From Cristatella mucedo (Eukaryota; Bryozoa; Phylactolaemata; Cristatellidae), in the NCBI GenBank assembly GCA_009760855.2, contig WPIO01000015.1, positions 6,042,501 to 6,106,500 on the forward strand: a stretch of DNA of 64,000 nucleotides. Reading direction: 5' to 3'. Below are positions 46,364 to 57,540 of this stretch, piece by piece. The position numbers and the translations under genes are program-made. The first letter of the stretch is position 1; every line of letters begins with the position of its first letter. The notes under the pieces were generated by a model that worked only from the letters and a program-made list of their open reading frames with translations, was not told where the DNA came from and made no database searches.

Positions 46364-46434
46364 TTGATCTAGTTGATCCCTTTTCTGTCTCGAAAGCCCT
46401 TCGTAAGACATGTGACTTAAACTCGTGGCAGTCG

Positions 46435-46436
<2 letters not shown>

Positions 46437-46516
<80 letters not shown>
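46437..46516. repeat. (CA)n microsatellite
   Basis: About 78 bases of pure CA. Confidence 0.97.
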
Positions 46517-46519
<3 letters not shown>

Positions 46520-46520
<1 letters not shown>

Positions 46521-47655
46521 TAAACGAGCACGTGTGTGAATGGGCAGCCAAGCGACTGCCGATACCAGCCTATCGGTTTCGGCGGCTTCTTTATTACTAG
46601 TACATAATCGATACAAAACAACAAATCGCCCTTGGTCGCCGCGGGCCTCGACCGCTCTGAGCATAATGGTGGTAGAGTAGGGCGACGGCAAAGACATAAC
46701 ACACGACAGAGACCACTAACACTACACCGAAGCAAGCGAAGCCCAGCCAACGAGGCGGTTGGCCGCAAGCGCTGCCCTCCTCCATTCCGTGCCTTGCGCA
46801 CACGCTTGGCCGGCACGGGAAGCCGCTACGCTTTACCACAGAGAGGAATCGAGAGGGCGTTCGCTTGCACGACGCCCGTGCAGGCGCCGCCAGCTTTGGC
46901 CACCACTAACATCGGCACGGAAATCGTGCATCCGGCATGCATCCGGCTCTAGCCGGGTGCGGCGCTCCCGCGCCACGGCTAAAAGATTGCGACGGCAGCC
47001 AAGGGCTGCGAGCGGCACACGCACAGCTGCCGACCGCAGAGCCGTGCATGCAGCAACAGGTGCAGCAACAAATGCAAGATGTCGCAATTCTCATCGGCGG
47101 CGTCAGAGCTGGCCAAGTTGTGGGGCACATTCGCCGGTCAACATTGGCGGCTGCCGCCCCCTGCCTTTAGGTCCTCTGAGAGAGGGCAGACAGCGGAAGC
47201 CGATGCGCGATGCCAAACATGGCTGACAAGAAAGAGGAAGTGGTCGCACACAGCCGTACGAAGCATGAGAACGCTGGGTGCAGCCCACTGCCTCGGCCGT
47301 GACAGTGACACGAGACACGAGCCCCAGCCGAAGAAGCGCTGCAGTGCACTCGCGGCCAACTCGGGCGGCTACTCTATGGTAAACCTCGTAAACTATACCC
47401 TCCAACCCAGCAAAAGACCCGAGGTATTGCACAAAAAAAACGCTCCGCCACTCTGGCGAGGGCCATTACCGCCGCAGCTCAGCGCACGCGCAGCAGCTCA
47501 TGGCTCGGTAGGAGTTTCAGGCAGCCGCAGCGAAAAGCTCTCGAAGGCTGACCTACCGACCGAGAGGCTGCCTGACTGACTGAGGCGGCGGCGTCGGCTC
47601 CACTCCTCCGCCGCCACGAGCCGGTCCTTGAAGCGCCATGGCGCAGCGCCCTGAG
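46520..47655. other. GC-rich region downstream of PIP4K2
   Basis: It probably includes the PIP4K2 3' UTR near 47655. Many overlapping open frames exist on both strands. One minus frame (46597-46839) could encode a single membrane helix (LGFACFGVVLVVSVVCYVFA), but it has no support beyond hydrophobicity. Confidence 0.4.
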
Positions 47656-47843
47656 CTACCTGAGCGCGCGGTTAATGAACTCGATGAAGCGCTTGGCATA
47701 CTGCTCCGGGTGCACGGTGGATATCTCGGCGTCGACACCGTGCTTCACCTGCTTGGCCACGTTCGCCGTCCGCTTCTTCATGCCGTAGTGAGTGAGAATG
47801 TCAATGACGGCCATGTAGTAGATCTCGTGCCGACTTCCGATGC
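47656..47843 (-). CDS. PIP4K2: PIP4K2 last exon (activation loop and C-terminus)
   Basis: The CGTTGCAG acceptor enters in phase 1, joining the previous exon as [20 protein letters not shown]. The exon carries [16 protein letters not shown], whose aspartate fits the metal-binding position of PIP kinases. It continues with [20 protein letters not shown], the activation-loop region, where an alanine precedes EIST as in type II enzymes, and ends [10 protein letters not shown] and a stop at 47656. The length of 61 residues fits the vertebrate C-terminus. Confidence 0.95.
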
Positions 47844-48354
47844 CTGCAACGATGCCACAAGCGCACGACATGATGCCTCTGCCACCGCCTCTGCCGTCAG
47901 ACCCGTGTGGCTAGCGGTGCCTCACCGGCCCCCCACCCGGTCATTCATACGAAGGATGCGTTGCGGAGATGGGAATGCCCGACACCTGCAGCGGCAGCAC
48001 GGGTCGGTCGTTCGTTGCAGGTTAACAGGCTTGCGCTAGGGGAGACAACTTCTGCAGTGCCGACGAGCATCGAGATGAGGCACGTCGGTCGGAGTATTGC
48101 AGCTGCAGCGTATCTAATCGGTTTCTGCCAGCACAGCTATCGTGGTCCTGCAAACAAGCCATCTTTGTGCTGTGTGTGGCGGGTTGCCGTTGCTAATTGG
48201 GGGGAGGGAGAGAGGGAGGTGTGGTGGTGGCAGGCCTGCTTCTGCATGCAGCACCAGTTGATAGCACAAGCTGTGGCATCGCCGTGTTGCGCTGGTGAAG
48301 CCGTGTCGGCAAACCTCTGAGGGAGGAGTGGTGGGAATGATGAAGCAGCGCTGC
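47844..48354. other. PIP4K2 intron, no feature recognised
   Basis: Mixed-composition intron left of a LINE A insertion. Confidence 0.45.
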
Positions 48355-49297
48355 AGCAGCGGGTCAAGTCAATGAGTTGCTTGACCGATAGCCAGTGCAG
48401 GTCGGCGAGAAGTAGTGAGATGTGGCAACTGCGCCATTCACGACAGACAAGCCTAGCTGCAGACTTTTGCACCAGCTGTAAGCGCCTGATTGCACTGGCC
48501 GGTATACCAGCAAGCAGTGAGTCACTGAAGTCAAGACGTCACAAATGAATGGGCCAACTTAGATGTGGTATCCCTGTCTAAACAAGCTCGACTTTTAGCA
48601 ATGTGTCAGCTGAAAGTAGGCAGACTTGATTGTGGAGCTGATATGGCATTCTAACGAAAGGTCACTTTGGAACACGACACCTAGATTTCGTGCAGATTCA
48701 ACAAGTGATATGCTAGCAGAGCCGATTTTGAGCATTAACCTTTCCAATTTCTGAATCGCACTTGGTTTGCCCAAAACTAGTAAATTAGTTTTATCATCAC
48801 TCAATTTAAGAAAATTTGCTGCCATCCATGTGCAGATGTCATCAATAAACACAGCAAGGGAGTTGAGAGACATGCTGGAGAGCTGGGAGGGATCAAAGCA
48901 AAGATGCAAGTGAGTGTTATCTGCATAGACGGGAAAGCCTAGATTGTGCCTGGCAATCACATCGGCAAGAGGGAGATTATAAACCGTGAAAAGAACAGGA
49001 TCAAGCACAGAGCCCTGCGGTACCCCATATTTCAGAGATTCCTCGGGTGGTTTGTGTCCATTCTCATCAATACTCTGGAGTCTCCCACTGAGATAGAACC
49101 TGAACCATTGCAATGCAGTACAAGTGATGCCCAGGCGAGAGGCACTCAAGAAGGACTTGGTGATCGATAGTATCAAAAGCTGCCGAAATATAGAGCAAAA
49201 CAAGCAGAGATACTCGACCTAAGTCTGCATTCCTTAATAGGTCGCTATACACACGAAGCAATGCTGACTTTGTGGAGTGGTTAGCTCTAAATCCATG
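48355..49297 (-). mobile_element. LINE A, inverted 5' segment
   Basis: Minus-strand LINE A ORF2 from the reverse transcriptase (FYLSGRLQSIDENGHKPPEE, YGVPQGSVLDPVLFT, VYADNTHLHL in place of YVDD) to the start of the C-terminal domain at 48355. The 3' end is absent here; it lies to the right in plus orientation. Confidence 0.88.
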
Positions 49298-49422
49298 CTT
49301 GCTGTTCATTGAGCATGCTACCGCTAACCATTCGATCACGCTTCTTTTATAGCAAATGTAAAGTGCCTGGAAAAAGATTGAGTTTTCTGAGGGCTCTTTA
49401 ACCAATGTATTATTATTATTAT
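49298..49422 (+). mobile_element. LINE A, 3' segment of the inverted copy
   Basis: Plus-strand 3' UTR end, stem-loop (GTGCCTGGAAAAAGATTGAG) and (TTA)n tail at 49408-49422. With the segment at 48355-49297 it has the head-inverted layout produced by twin priming. Confidence 0.88.
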
Positions 49423-49966
49423 TAAAGGAAGGAAAGGGGAGATAGTCTGCAGATGTAGCCACACTGCACATTCTCATAGTTGAAATTGAACAATGCCATT
49501 CTAGAAATTTAAAGGACTATGAGCTTAAAGGGTCTTTCAAAGGTGGCCATTACATTCTAGCAGCATGAGCTCTCTGCACATGACGACCACGACTCCCTTT
49601 GATGTCCCCCGAAGAGACAACAGGCACTTCCGGCGCTCCCACATAGACCGGCTGAGTTGGCCCATGGGAAAGCTACCTGAGGAGCTATAACCAACCGGAA
49701 GCTGTGCTATGTCTGCCTTTGGTAAGCAAAGGATATGCACACAATAAATCCGATTGCTTGTGATTCTTCACGGAGGGGCTAACTATATGGGGAGTGCTCA
49801 CCAGCTAGTTAAGGCCCCCTGCCAAAGCAAAGTTTTCCTCGATTTTTCACGGGTGCAAGCTAGTTGACCAATAATGATGCAACAACGAGATAGCGCATTT
49901 ACTTCGTTAGCAGTCATACACAGGCTTGGTTGAGTCTAATAAAACCAACACGGCTTATTGCCTCAA

Positions 49967-49968
<2 letters not shown>
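49423..49968. other. PIP4K2 intron, no feature recognised
   Basis: No repeat family recognised. Confidence 0.45.

Positions 49969-49969
<1 letters not shown>

Positions 49970-50019
<50 letters not shown>
49970..50019. repeat. (TC)n microsatellite
   Basis: About 50 bases of TC, 75 bases downstream of the PIP4K2 exon ending at 50095. Confidence 0.96.
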
Positions 50020-50022
<3 letters not shown>

Positions 50023-50094
50023 GCTTTACTCCTTTTTTTGCTCTTGCTCAATCGCATGCTCTTTTTTGGCAAGGCCATATCACTGGTCACTTAC

Positions 50095-50527
50095 TCGGAT
50101 CTGAAGGGATGGCAAATCGCTCGTCGCCGTCGTCCAGTCGCACGCGCCGCTTGGGGCGGGCGGGCGCCACCACCGTAGCGGCAGCGCCCGCCCGCCCCGC
50201 GGCGACAGCAGCAGCTTCGGCCAGTGCCGCGGCGACGCCCGCCGCCGCCGGGCAGCCAGCCTCGGAGGCATGAGCAGCCGTAGCCGCAGCATGCCCTGCA
50301 ATGGCGATTGAGCTAGCGAGGCCGGGTCGCTGCTGCAATGACCAGCCACCGCCGGCAAGGTCGAGGTCGTCATCGCTGCCGGTCGCATCGTCGTCGTCGT
50401 CGTCTGCCGAGTCCGAGGCCGCAGCCGACGCCGCAGAGCCGCCGCCGCTGCGCTCCTCGTCGACGTGGTCGAGCTCGTGTATGCCGACCAGCAGGCTGTA
50501 GTCCATGAGCTTCAGGCTCGCCAGCCA
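50095..50527 (-). CDS. PIP4K2: PIP4K2 exon with catalytic motif and variable insert
   Basis: Acceptor CACTTTGCAG (phase 0), donor CCGA/GTAAGT (phase 1). It begins WLASLKLMDYSLLVGIHELD; MDYSLLVGIH is the catalytic-site motif of PIP kinases. Then follows the family's variable insert, here about 95 residues: an acidic run (SADDDDDDATGSDDDLDLAG) and a long alanine-rich stretch, before RVRLDDGDERFAIPSDP. In vertebrate PIP4K2 the insert is shorter and acidic without the alanine run. This makes the protein about 65 residues longer than the human C-terminal portion. GC-rich. Confidence 0.93.
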
Positions 50528-50619
50528 CTGCAAAGTGGAGACAGAGGCGGCGGAGCAGCGGCAGCAGCGGCGGCGGCGGCTCAACAAGCGACTCTGCTGA
50601 GCCGGCGCACCACAATGGC

Positions 50620-50863
<244 letters not shown>

Positions 50864-51016
50864 GGCGACGGCACGACGAGCCGAAGCGAAAGCCCCGGAT
50901 GTGCAGCGGAAGAGAGCGGTGAGAAAGCGGCGGCTGCTGCCGCCCTTGGCCGCTGGCGGGCACTGCCTTTCTTCCCTTCCTCCGAAACGGCGCTGCTGCC
51001 GCCGCCGCGTTCTCAC

Positions 51017-51130
51017 CTCCACGTCGGCCGTCAGAATGTCAACGAAGCGCTTCTTCCAATCCGGTCCGACGTCGATGGTCACTCCGTCGTTGGTGAAGTC
51101 ATTGTCCTTTAGCGTGGGCAGATCCTTGGT
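51017..51130 (-). CDS. PIP4K2: PIP4K2 exon (TLKDNDF region)
   Basis: Acceptor CCTTTACAG, donor GTGGAG/GTGAGA, both phase 0. It encodes TKDLPTLKDNDFTNDGVTID and on to FVDILTADVE, matching vertebrate ELPTLKDNDFINEGQKI ... LKKDVE. 38 residues. Confidence 0.95.
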
Positions 51131-51334
51131 CTGTAAAGGATCTGCACTGAGCACGGAGAGGCAACTTGGCTGCGCTGAGCAGCCAGCGCCACGAGGCTGC
51201 ACCGAGGTGTTTCACGCCAAACCCTTCTCTCAAACGCCCGCCGGCCAAGCAGCCGAGGAGAGGCGACACGCTCGCACGTGCCTGCACGCGCAAAGAGCAG
51301 AGCGAGTAGCGAAAGGCCGAGCGACGAAGCTCAC

Positions 51335-51373
51335 TTTCTCCTTGTCACTGGCTGATCGATCGACAGTTGAGCC
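51335..51373 (-). CDS. PIP4K2: PIP4K2 micro-exon (GST...SDKEK)
   Basis: A 39-base exon with acceptor GCTCGTAG and donor GAGAAA/GTGAGC, both phase 0. It encodes GSTVDRSASDKEK, matching vertebrate GSTVAREASDKEK. It completes the DLKGS nucleotide-binding motif begun in the exon to the right. Too short for ORF finders. Confidence 0.93.
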
Positions 51374-51501
51374 CTACGAGCAGATGGACAGCATTACAGC
51401 TTCGGTGTAGGTGCCGCACAGGTTGCGCGCGCCCAATGGCATGCACAGGCACGTGCACGTGCATGCGCACCACTTGCTAATAAGACAGAAGCAAACTCGA
51501 T

Positions 51502-51640
51502 CAGCGGCGGAGTCAGGATTTTCATGTGGAGGCCTGACCTGTAAAATGTTTATTTAGGGGACAAGGCCTGCAAGAATTACAAATGTAGGCAGGCTAGACC
51601 AGAAATCAAGGAAAAATTATAGCTCAAAATCCTAGCTTTT
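51502..51640. mobile_element. Fragment of the hAT-like MITE family
   Basis: Similar to the left half of the element at 3803: CAGCGGCGGAGTCAGGATTT, then a decayed body with AGACCAGAAATCAAGGAAAA. The right end is missing. Confidence 0.6.
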
Positions 51641-51644
51641 TCCG

Positions 51645-51745
51645 GTTGTAGGACATTTCCCGCCTGGACGTCACCCCCTGGACACTAGGGCATTCCCCCT
51701 TCCGGACATCCCCCCCCCGTAGGACATTCCCCCCTATGTTGATGA
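51645..51745. repeat. C-rich degenerate tandem repeat
   Basis: About five loosely related units of 15-22 bases, each with GGACAT or GGACGT followed by a C-run. Confidence 0.7.
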
Positions 51746-52137
51746 ATGTATAACTAAGAATACATACATATACATATATATATGTGATCAAATGAAGTTC
51801 ACGCTCTATTAAAATAAAATCAACTTAGTATAATTAGAAGAATGGATGGATTGGAAGGATGGTTTCTAATGGAGCGAGCGGTGGCAGCAGTTGCTTCGAG
51901 CTACACAGTTCAGTCATGCAGGAGTTCCGTCCTGCTCGACGCCGCCAGGCACGTGTCCATGTCCGTGAAAGCAGGCGCACGCTACGGGTGCCGCACGTTC
52001 CTGCAAATGAGCGCTAAGCCTCAGAGGTCTACTGAGTATAACTCGAGCTCAAGAGATCTAGTTACGCCCTAATACGCACTAACTAAAGCTCGGAATACAT
52101 GCAAGGGTGGATTTAGGTGGCCGAGGCGCAGCCCACT

Positions 52138-52250
52138 CTAAACCCTAAACTCTGAACCCTAAACTCTAAATTCTAAAAAACCTAACCGCTAAAAACCCTT
52201 AACCCCCTTAACTCTAAACGCTAAAACCTACACCCTAAACCATATACAGG
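52138..52250. repeat. Telomere-like interstitial repeat, degenerate
   Basis: Repeated ACCCTAAACTCT and AACCCTAAAC variants: CCCTAAA heptamers with substitutions over about 110 bases, inside a PIP4K2 intron. Confidence 0.75.
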
Positions 52251-52508
52251 AAATGTCTGTAGGGGGGAATCCCCTGCCACCTCACTGACCGCGACCAAAA
52301 CAGCACGTGATCTACACCACTGCTATGGGCACTCATGGAATACCACTTGTAACCTAACACATTGAAAATTAACACCGTAGCCAAACAAGGTGTAGTGCCA
52401 GAGCAGAACGAATGCCCTGGAACAGCGGACAGCCGCCTTTGTGCTTTGCCTGAGGCAGACACTTAGTATGCAGCCACCCGCTGCCCGGCTCACAGGCACG
52501 TGACCTAC

Positions 52509-52655
52509 CTTGAGGTCGTACTTGCGGTGCATTTTGCAGTGAGGACTGAACACATTCTTCATCACGACCATGTAGGTGACTTGATCGGCAACGATGATAC
52601 GATACAAGCCGAGGTACTGCGGCAGCATAGTGCTCGCGTGGCACTCGACGATGTA
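52509..52655 (-). CDS. PIP4K2: PIP4K2 exon (KNVF and YDLK region)
   Basis: Acceptor CCCTTCTAG, donor CTCAAG/GTAGGT, both phase 0. The 49 residues run YIVECHASTMLPQYLGLYRI, VADQVTYMVVMKNVFS and HRKYDLK. They match vertebrate YIVECHGITLLPQFLGMYRL and the RNVF hinge; here arginine is replaced by lysine. Confidence 0.95.
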
Positions 52656-52677
52656 CTAGAAGGGCAGAATGTACAAT

Positions 52678-52890
52678 TAATAATAATAATAATATCAATA
52701 CGGCATTCGTATAGCACCACTGAGAACTAAATCTCTTTCAAGGCACTTCATTCAGTGCTGGAAAAGAAACGTGCCGATCGGTGTTAGCCATAACTCGTAC
52801 AGCATCTGCACACATAAGCATGTAAAGGACAATTCAGCAGGACCCAGCAAGTATTTTGAGGAACAGCGTTTTAGCTTCTGATTAAATCTA
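52678..52890 (-). mobile_element. LINE A-related 3' fragment, sister subfamily
   Basis: An (AAT)n tail, a stem-loop variant (CACCACTGAGAACTAAATCTC), the GCTGGAAAAGAAACG motif, and a 3' UTR with GGACAATTCAGCAGGACCC. It shares the GCTGGAAAAGAA variant with the copy at 61665. Confidence 0.75.
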
Positions 52891-52892
52891 TT

Positions 52893-53038
52893 TATATAGC
52901 ATGCTATTTATTTGTATAGCCTCCTAAGAGAACTTAATCTACATTCAGGCCTTCACATATGCCGCAGGTCTACCAAATATATTCACCTTGACCTCGGTCG
53001 GGGCAAGCACTTTAACCACTGAACCAAACCAGCACGGA
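52893..53038 (-). mobile_element. SINE A copy
   Basis: Minus-strand SINE A: GTATAGCCTCCTAAGAGAAC, TCAGGCCTTCACATATGCC, and the head end CACTGAACCAAACCAGC. It carries the CAAATATATTCACCTTGACC segment also seen in the copies at 2115 and 23373. The B box is decayed. Confidence 0.8.
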
Positions 53039-53084
53039 GATGATGGCAGTAACACAACTGGCCTTGTGCTGCTAGATCAATCAC

Positions 53085-53905
53085 CTGCGTCTGAATGCTA
53101 TTGATCAAGATGTCCTACTTGAAAGATTGAAAACAACGATCGGTCTCGCAAACGGGGCACTGGCTTGGTTCAAATCGTACTTATTTGATCATGTTCAATC
53201 TGACTCACGTGGTGGTCAAGTCTCATCCACTAGATCAGACACCTGTGGAGTTTCACGCGGTCCGTTCTCGGCCCTTGGCTGTTCTCCATTTATATACAGA
53301 ACCTCTGGGGAAATGTTTCAGGACCATGAGATTGGCTATCGCTTCTATGCTGACGATATCCAGATGTATTTGTCATTTAAGCCGTCGGAAGTTGCTTCAG
53401 CGACTGTTGAACTCAATGCTTGCTTTACAAACATTCGACCGTAGAGGTCAGCAAATTTCCTTAAACCTAACGACGACAAGACCGAACTCCTACTCACAGG
53501 ATACCCCAGGCAGCCTCAGGACTAGAGACTTGGCTCTTCTAATAGGTGATGCTGTCGTTCGACCGGCACCATATACTGAAAATTTAGTGGTGACCTATTT
53601 TTTTTATTTTGAATGCTTCATTAAGACGACTTCCATTTCTTCAACAGCTAGCCATCATGTTCAATCCCTGCCTAAGATTAGGGAGTGCATACCACGGTGG
53701 CTTGCACAAAATTTAACTAGCTCCCTGATTCTATCTTGGCTAGATAATCACAATTCCATTTTGGCTGGGCTACCAAAAAAGCTACTAGGCCAGGTGTAGC
53801 TCTTGCAGAATATAGCTGTAAGGCCAGCCAACAAAACCCAGAGGTTCAGCCGGGCGTCTCCTTTGCTAAAGGAGCTGCGTTAGATGGCCCTTGATCGATC
53901 AACTG
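53085..53905 (+). mobile_element. LINE B reverse transcriptase fragment
   Basis: Plus-strand frames cover DVLLERLKTTIGLANGALAW, the CGVSRGPFSALGCSPF region, YADDIQMYLSFK, and in a shifted frame the start of the C-terminal domain (PLLKEL remnant near 53865). It is broken and truncated at both ends. It lies in a PIP4K2 intron, antisense to the gene. Confidence 0.85.
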
Positions 53906-53909
53906 ATAC

Positions 53910-55890
53910 AGAGTCAAGTTCTTATGCTGACCCAGAAGTCCTGCCAATTTCTGATTTAGGCTGGATAAAGTTTGTTGTACATGTCCATGACTGAAGAAAA
54001 TAAAGCTCTCAGATGTTTGATGACGTGCACCGTAGACTTTATCCAACCAAAATCCGAAATCGTTCTAGAATTTCGTTGTACAAGCAGAGCTGAACTCGCA
54101 TTTCAAATTTCAGTCTGATACGTGCAGCATTAGCCAAGTTTTGGGATGTACAAGGCATCAGGCTAAACTGAAAATGAAGCTGTATGAAAAAATCAAAAGA
54201 ATGCACCTCAACAAGTTTCACGAATGTACCTCGATCTACCAAGGTTCAACAAGTTGGTATGCAAGTCGCATGTGATGCAGAGATCATTGCATTTTTTATT
54301 TGTAGATAATCTGCATCCGGTTTACATCCGGATTAGGCGGTTTTCCTTTTCATTTTGTCTTGCATGTGGACGTCGGCAGAACTTCCAATCCCAATTCTAT
54401 CATGCATGTCTTTTGAAAGGTATCCAAAGCAAATATTCGATTGTAGGATCAATTGCACGGGTATTTCCTTGACATTCCTGCGAAGGAACCGGCCTCATCC
54501 CAAGAGGAAAGGCTTGCCAAGGCGTCTCGACAGACCTTTTCCAGGAGCGAGCAGGAGTTATCCCCACTCGCTATCGGAATCGGTTGCCGAGGTCCTCGGA
54601 CCGAGCTGTCGGGGAGCTCCACTTGGCGCCAGGGAGGCAGCAAGGGGACTTGTGTCGGTCCCTCCGCCATCCCAATCTTAAGGCAAAATATCGAGAAAAT
54701 ACTCATTAGACTTGGTCCAACAATCCAATAACTGTTTAGGGTACCTTTGAAGAGGCAAACATGCTAGAAATGGTATCTACAGCTTTGACGACTTCCACAG
54801 TAAAAAGTAAAAGTAAAAAAGTAAAAAAGAAGGAAAAAGTAATACAATTCCAAATCAATTAGGCAAACCGTGTCTACTCCGGAAATAAAACGAAAGCAAA
54901 TATCTACAAAATAACAAATTTATTTATCTCTGCATCCTATACGACTCGCGTCCCAAGTTATTGAACCTTGGTACATCGAGGCATATGTTTTCAGCTTGTT
55001 GACTTGTAAATTTTTAACAGCTTCATTTAAGTGTAGCTTTCTGCCTTTTAAATTCGATAACTCGGCCAATACTTGACGGATCTATGTGAAGTTTCGACTG
55101 TGAGTTTAGCACTACTTGTACATCACTGCAGTGGTTCCTTTCTGATTTTGGCAGGATAGATTTTGCTATGCATGCGCATGATTGCAGAATATAAAGTTCA
55201 AGGACGTTTGATGACAAGGAAAACCAAAGCCTGCCAACCAAAATCAGAAATGTAGTGCAGAGCTGTAATTTACTTAAGTTGTTCTCGGTAAAGAAAGTCA
55301 GATGTCCAAGCTTTAATACTCTGCTCGTGGGTTGTTACAGTTGGTAGCAAGATAGTGACTGTAAGCACAGCCTCAGGCAAGTGAAGTAATTCTTTTACGA
55401 ATCCTTCTTTGGCACTCATGCAGTGACCCAGCTAGTGGCCTGATTTGAACCCGATAAACGACTATGGAGCAATTTCGATAGGCAGTTGAGGCAGGGTGTT
55501 CGGCCGATGCCAGTAGCCGAGTTTTTCAGTAAAATTCAGGCTCTGTGAAAAGTGGTACAGCAGAAGAGACAAGGCAGAAGCTGGTGGCCTCTATTCCTGG
55601 CCTGACAAGGGAGGTCAGAAAGAATCAGGGTGAGATTACGTCTAACTACACGCACACGTGCCAATAGCAAGTGCATTTGTTTTCGGGCTGTCAATACATA
55701 GTTTTGCATGCTACACATACCTTTAGCATGCCTGGCATCATAGAAAACCCTCTTATTATTACCCGAATGAATTAACAACTACAGCAGCGCCGGCCATAGT
55801 GCCAGGACTTTGCTCTTAAGCGTAGAGTTTAGGTGCCTATAACTGGGGGAAGGAGGGGGTGCCCACGCGATTTGGCATCACAAAACCGGC
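53910..55890. other. PIP4K2 intron, about 2 kb without recognised features
   Basis: Unique-looking sequence; an A-rich patch with AAGTAAAAAAGTAAAAAAG is at 54805-54840. Confidence 0.45.
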
Positions 55891-55895
55891 TTATA

Positions 55896-56043
55896 AATGT
55901 AATTCATTCATTTGTATAGCGCCCCAAGAGAACTTAAATTTCTATTCAGGCGCATTACATATGCCTCGGGGCTCGAGCCCGCGACCTCAGCCAGACCTTG
56001 TTGGGGGCCAGCACCTTAACTGCTGGACCAAAACCAGCTCGGC
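55896..56043 (-). mobile_element. SINE A copy
   Basis: Minus-strand, nearly full: GCGCCCCAAGAGAACTTAAA, the B-box region GGGGCTCGAGCCC (about 55968-55980), and head GCTGGACCAAAACCAGCTC. Confidence 0.88.
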
Positions 56044-56159
56044 GTATTAGTCTATCGTGCTCGTTAGAGCCTCTCCTCCTTTCAGAGCCTCGAAATGAGG
56101 ATTAATCCTATCTGTTGTGCCCAAGATCGTATCAGCTGCATCCCTGTATGTTCATTCCT

Positions 56160-56405
56160 ACTAGGCAATGTAATGTATCTCCGTCCACAACTCCACAAGG
56201 CCTTAATCGCAGGAGAACTTCTAAGGCGCACCAAAAGCCCAAGCGGCTTTCGGTACGCATGCGAGGTAGCCACCAGACTATATCTCACGAAGCAGGGAGA
56301 AAGTGAGAAGCACAGCTGAGTCTGGAGGGAAGCTAAGGTAGGGAGTAGCATGGAAGCAGCTGTTCAGGATGGCTTGAAAAGGATGTGCCACAGTCGGCAG
56401 CAGGA
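56160..56405 (-). mobile_element. LINE B 3' fragment
   Basis: Minus-strand 3' end (TGTAATGTATCTCCGTCCAC), then AAGCGGCTTTCGGTACGCAT and the GGATGTGCCACAGTCGGCAG coding remnant. Confidence 0.8.
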
Positions 56406-56409
56406 GAGT

Positions 56410-57360
56410 CATCAATGTCGTTGCAGACGAAATCCCATCCATCCTCAGTGCCACCAGTCCCTGCCGCCCGACCCATCCACGCTGTGCACGGGTCGAGCAC
56501 CATTCCTTAATCCGTCTCCATCAGAACTTGAGTGTCTCGAGATCGACGATCGACTCACGTGCGCCAGGGAAAGCAGGGAGTTGCAGCACTGGTTGACTGC
56601 GCTCTGCTTGACGAGCTGCTCAGGCTACAAACCAGCAGCTGCTTCGGCAGCAGGCAGCCGCAGCAGCTGTAGTATGGCGCCACACATCACACTCGAGGTT
56701 AAATTCACGAAAGCCGCTCTCTCAGAGGGCTCGGCAGTGCTCGGCACTGTTTTTCCCTGGGTGTCTTGGCCAAGGAAGTGAGGTGCTCGCTCTTCAGGAC
56801 GGCGCGAGTCCTGCAGTGGACGATACTGTATCGCCCACTGCAGGCGATGGCAATAGCCGTAAGGGCTCTGCTGCCACTGTACAAATGAGGCTGTTAAATC
56901 AGCCAAGTTTTTGCAGCAGCAGACGCTGTCGTAGGGAAGCTGAAGGACACAACGGTGCTGGCACATCGGCAATGACGACATGAAGCCACAGTGGCAACAA
57001 AATCTGTGTTCAACAAGGGAGACGCGACAACGAGAGGCAACATGGGACAAGATACAGGCACGTGACAAGGCACGTGCAAGCTGTGGCTGCCGTGCGCTGG
57101 ACTAACAGCAGCAGCAGCAGTGACAGACACCACGCGCTTGCTTAACAAGCTCCCGCTCAACAAGGCTCAACAACGAGCGAAAGCCCAGCAGGTGTAATCA
57201 GCATGCTCCAAACAAAACCCACTCACCAGAACCACGGCTTACGGACAGCAGCCTGCTAGCAAGCACGGCTGTAAGCTGGCACGACCAGAAGCCGTTTAGG
57301 CCTCAACTGTACAAGCTCCACTGAAGTAGCAGACAGCAGCACCCTCGTGAGGGTGCTGTA
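56410..57360. other. PIP4K2 intron, no feature recognised
   Basis: Overlapping open frames of up to 147 codons lack domains. Confidence 0.4.
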
Positions 57361-57362
57361 AA

Positions 57363-57540
57363 AAAAATACTAGCTGATTTAGAAGCCTCTTCTGTAAAGC
57401 CACAAAAGAGCCTTTACGGCTACCACCACCACTTGCAGTGGCGATAAAGAATCACCCACGGGAGGATTCGAACTCACAACCTCGGCACCGAGGTTGTGAA
57501 AAGCAACCGCCTTACCTAGTGTGTGCCATCACGGCTCACC
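57363..57540 (-). mobile_element. SINE B copy (reference copy)
   Basis: Minus-strand: AGCTGATTTAGAAGCCTC, ACCACCACTTGCAGTGGCGA, the B-box region (antisense GGATTCGAACTC, close to the tRNA consensus), and head end TGTGTGCCATCACGGCTCAC. About 175 bases. Confidence 0.88.

Noticed and set aside
46597-46839. Small membrane protein on the minus strand
   Set aside because: Only a hydrophobic stretch supports it; the region is stop-poor in many frames and no splice or homology signal is seen.
46632-47579. Long plus-strand open frames near the PIP4K2 3' end
   Set aside because: Overlapping frames on both strands in GC-rich DNA; no domain recognised.
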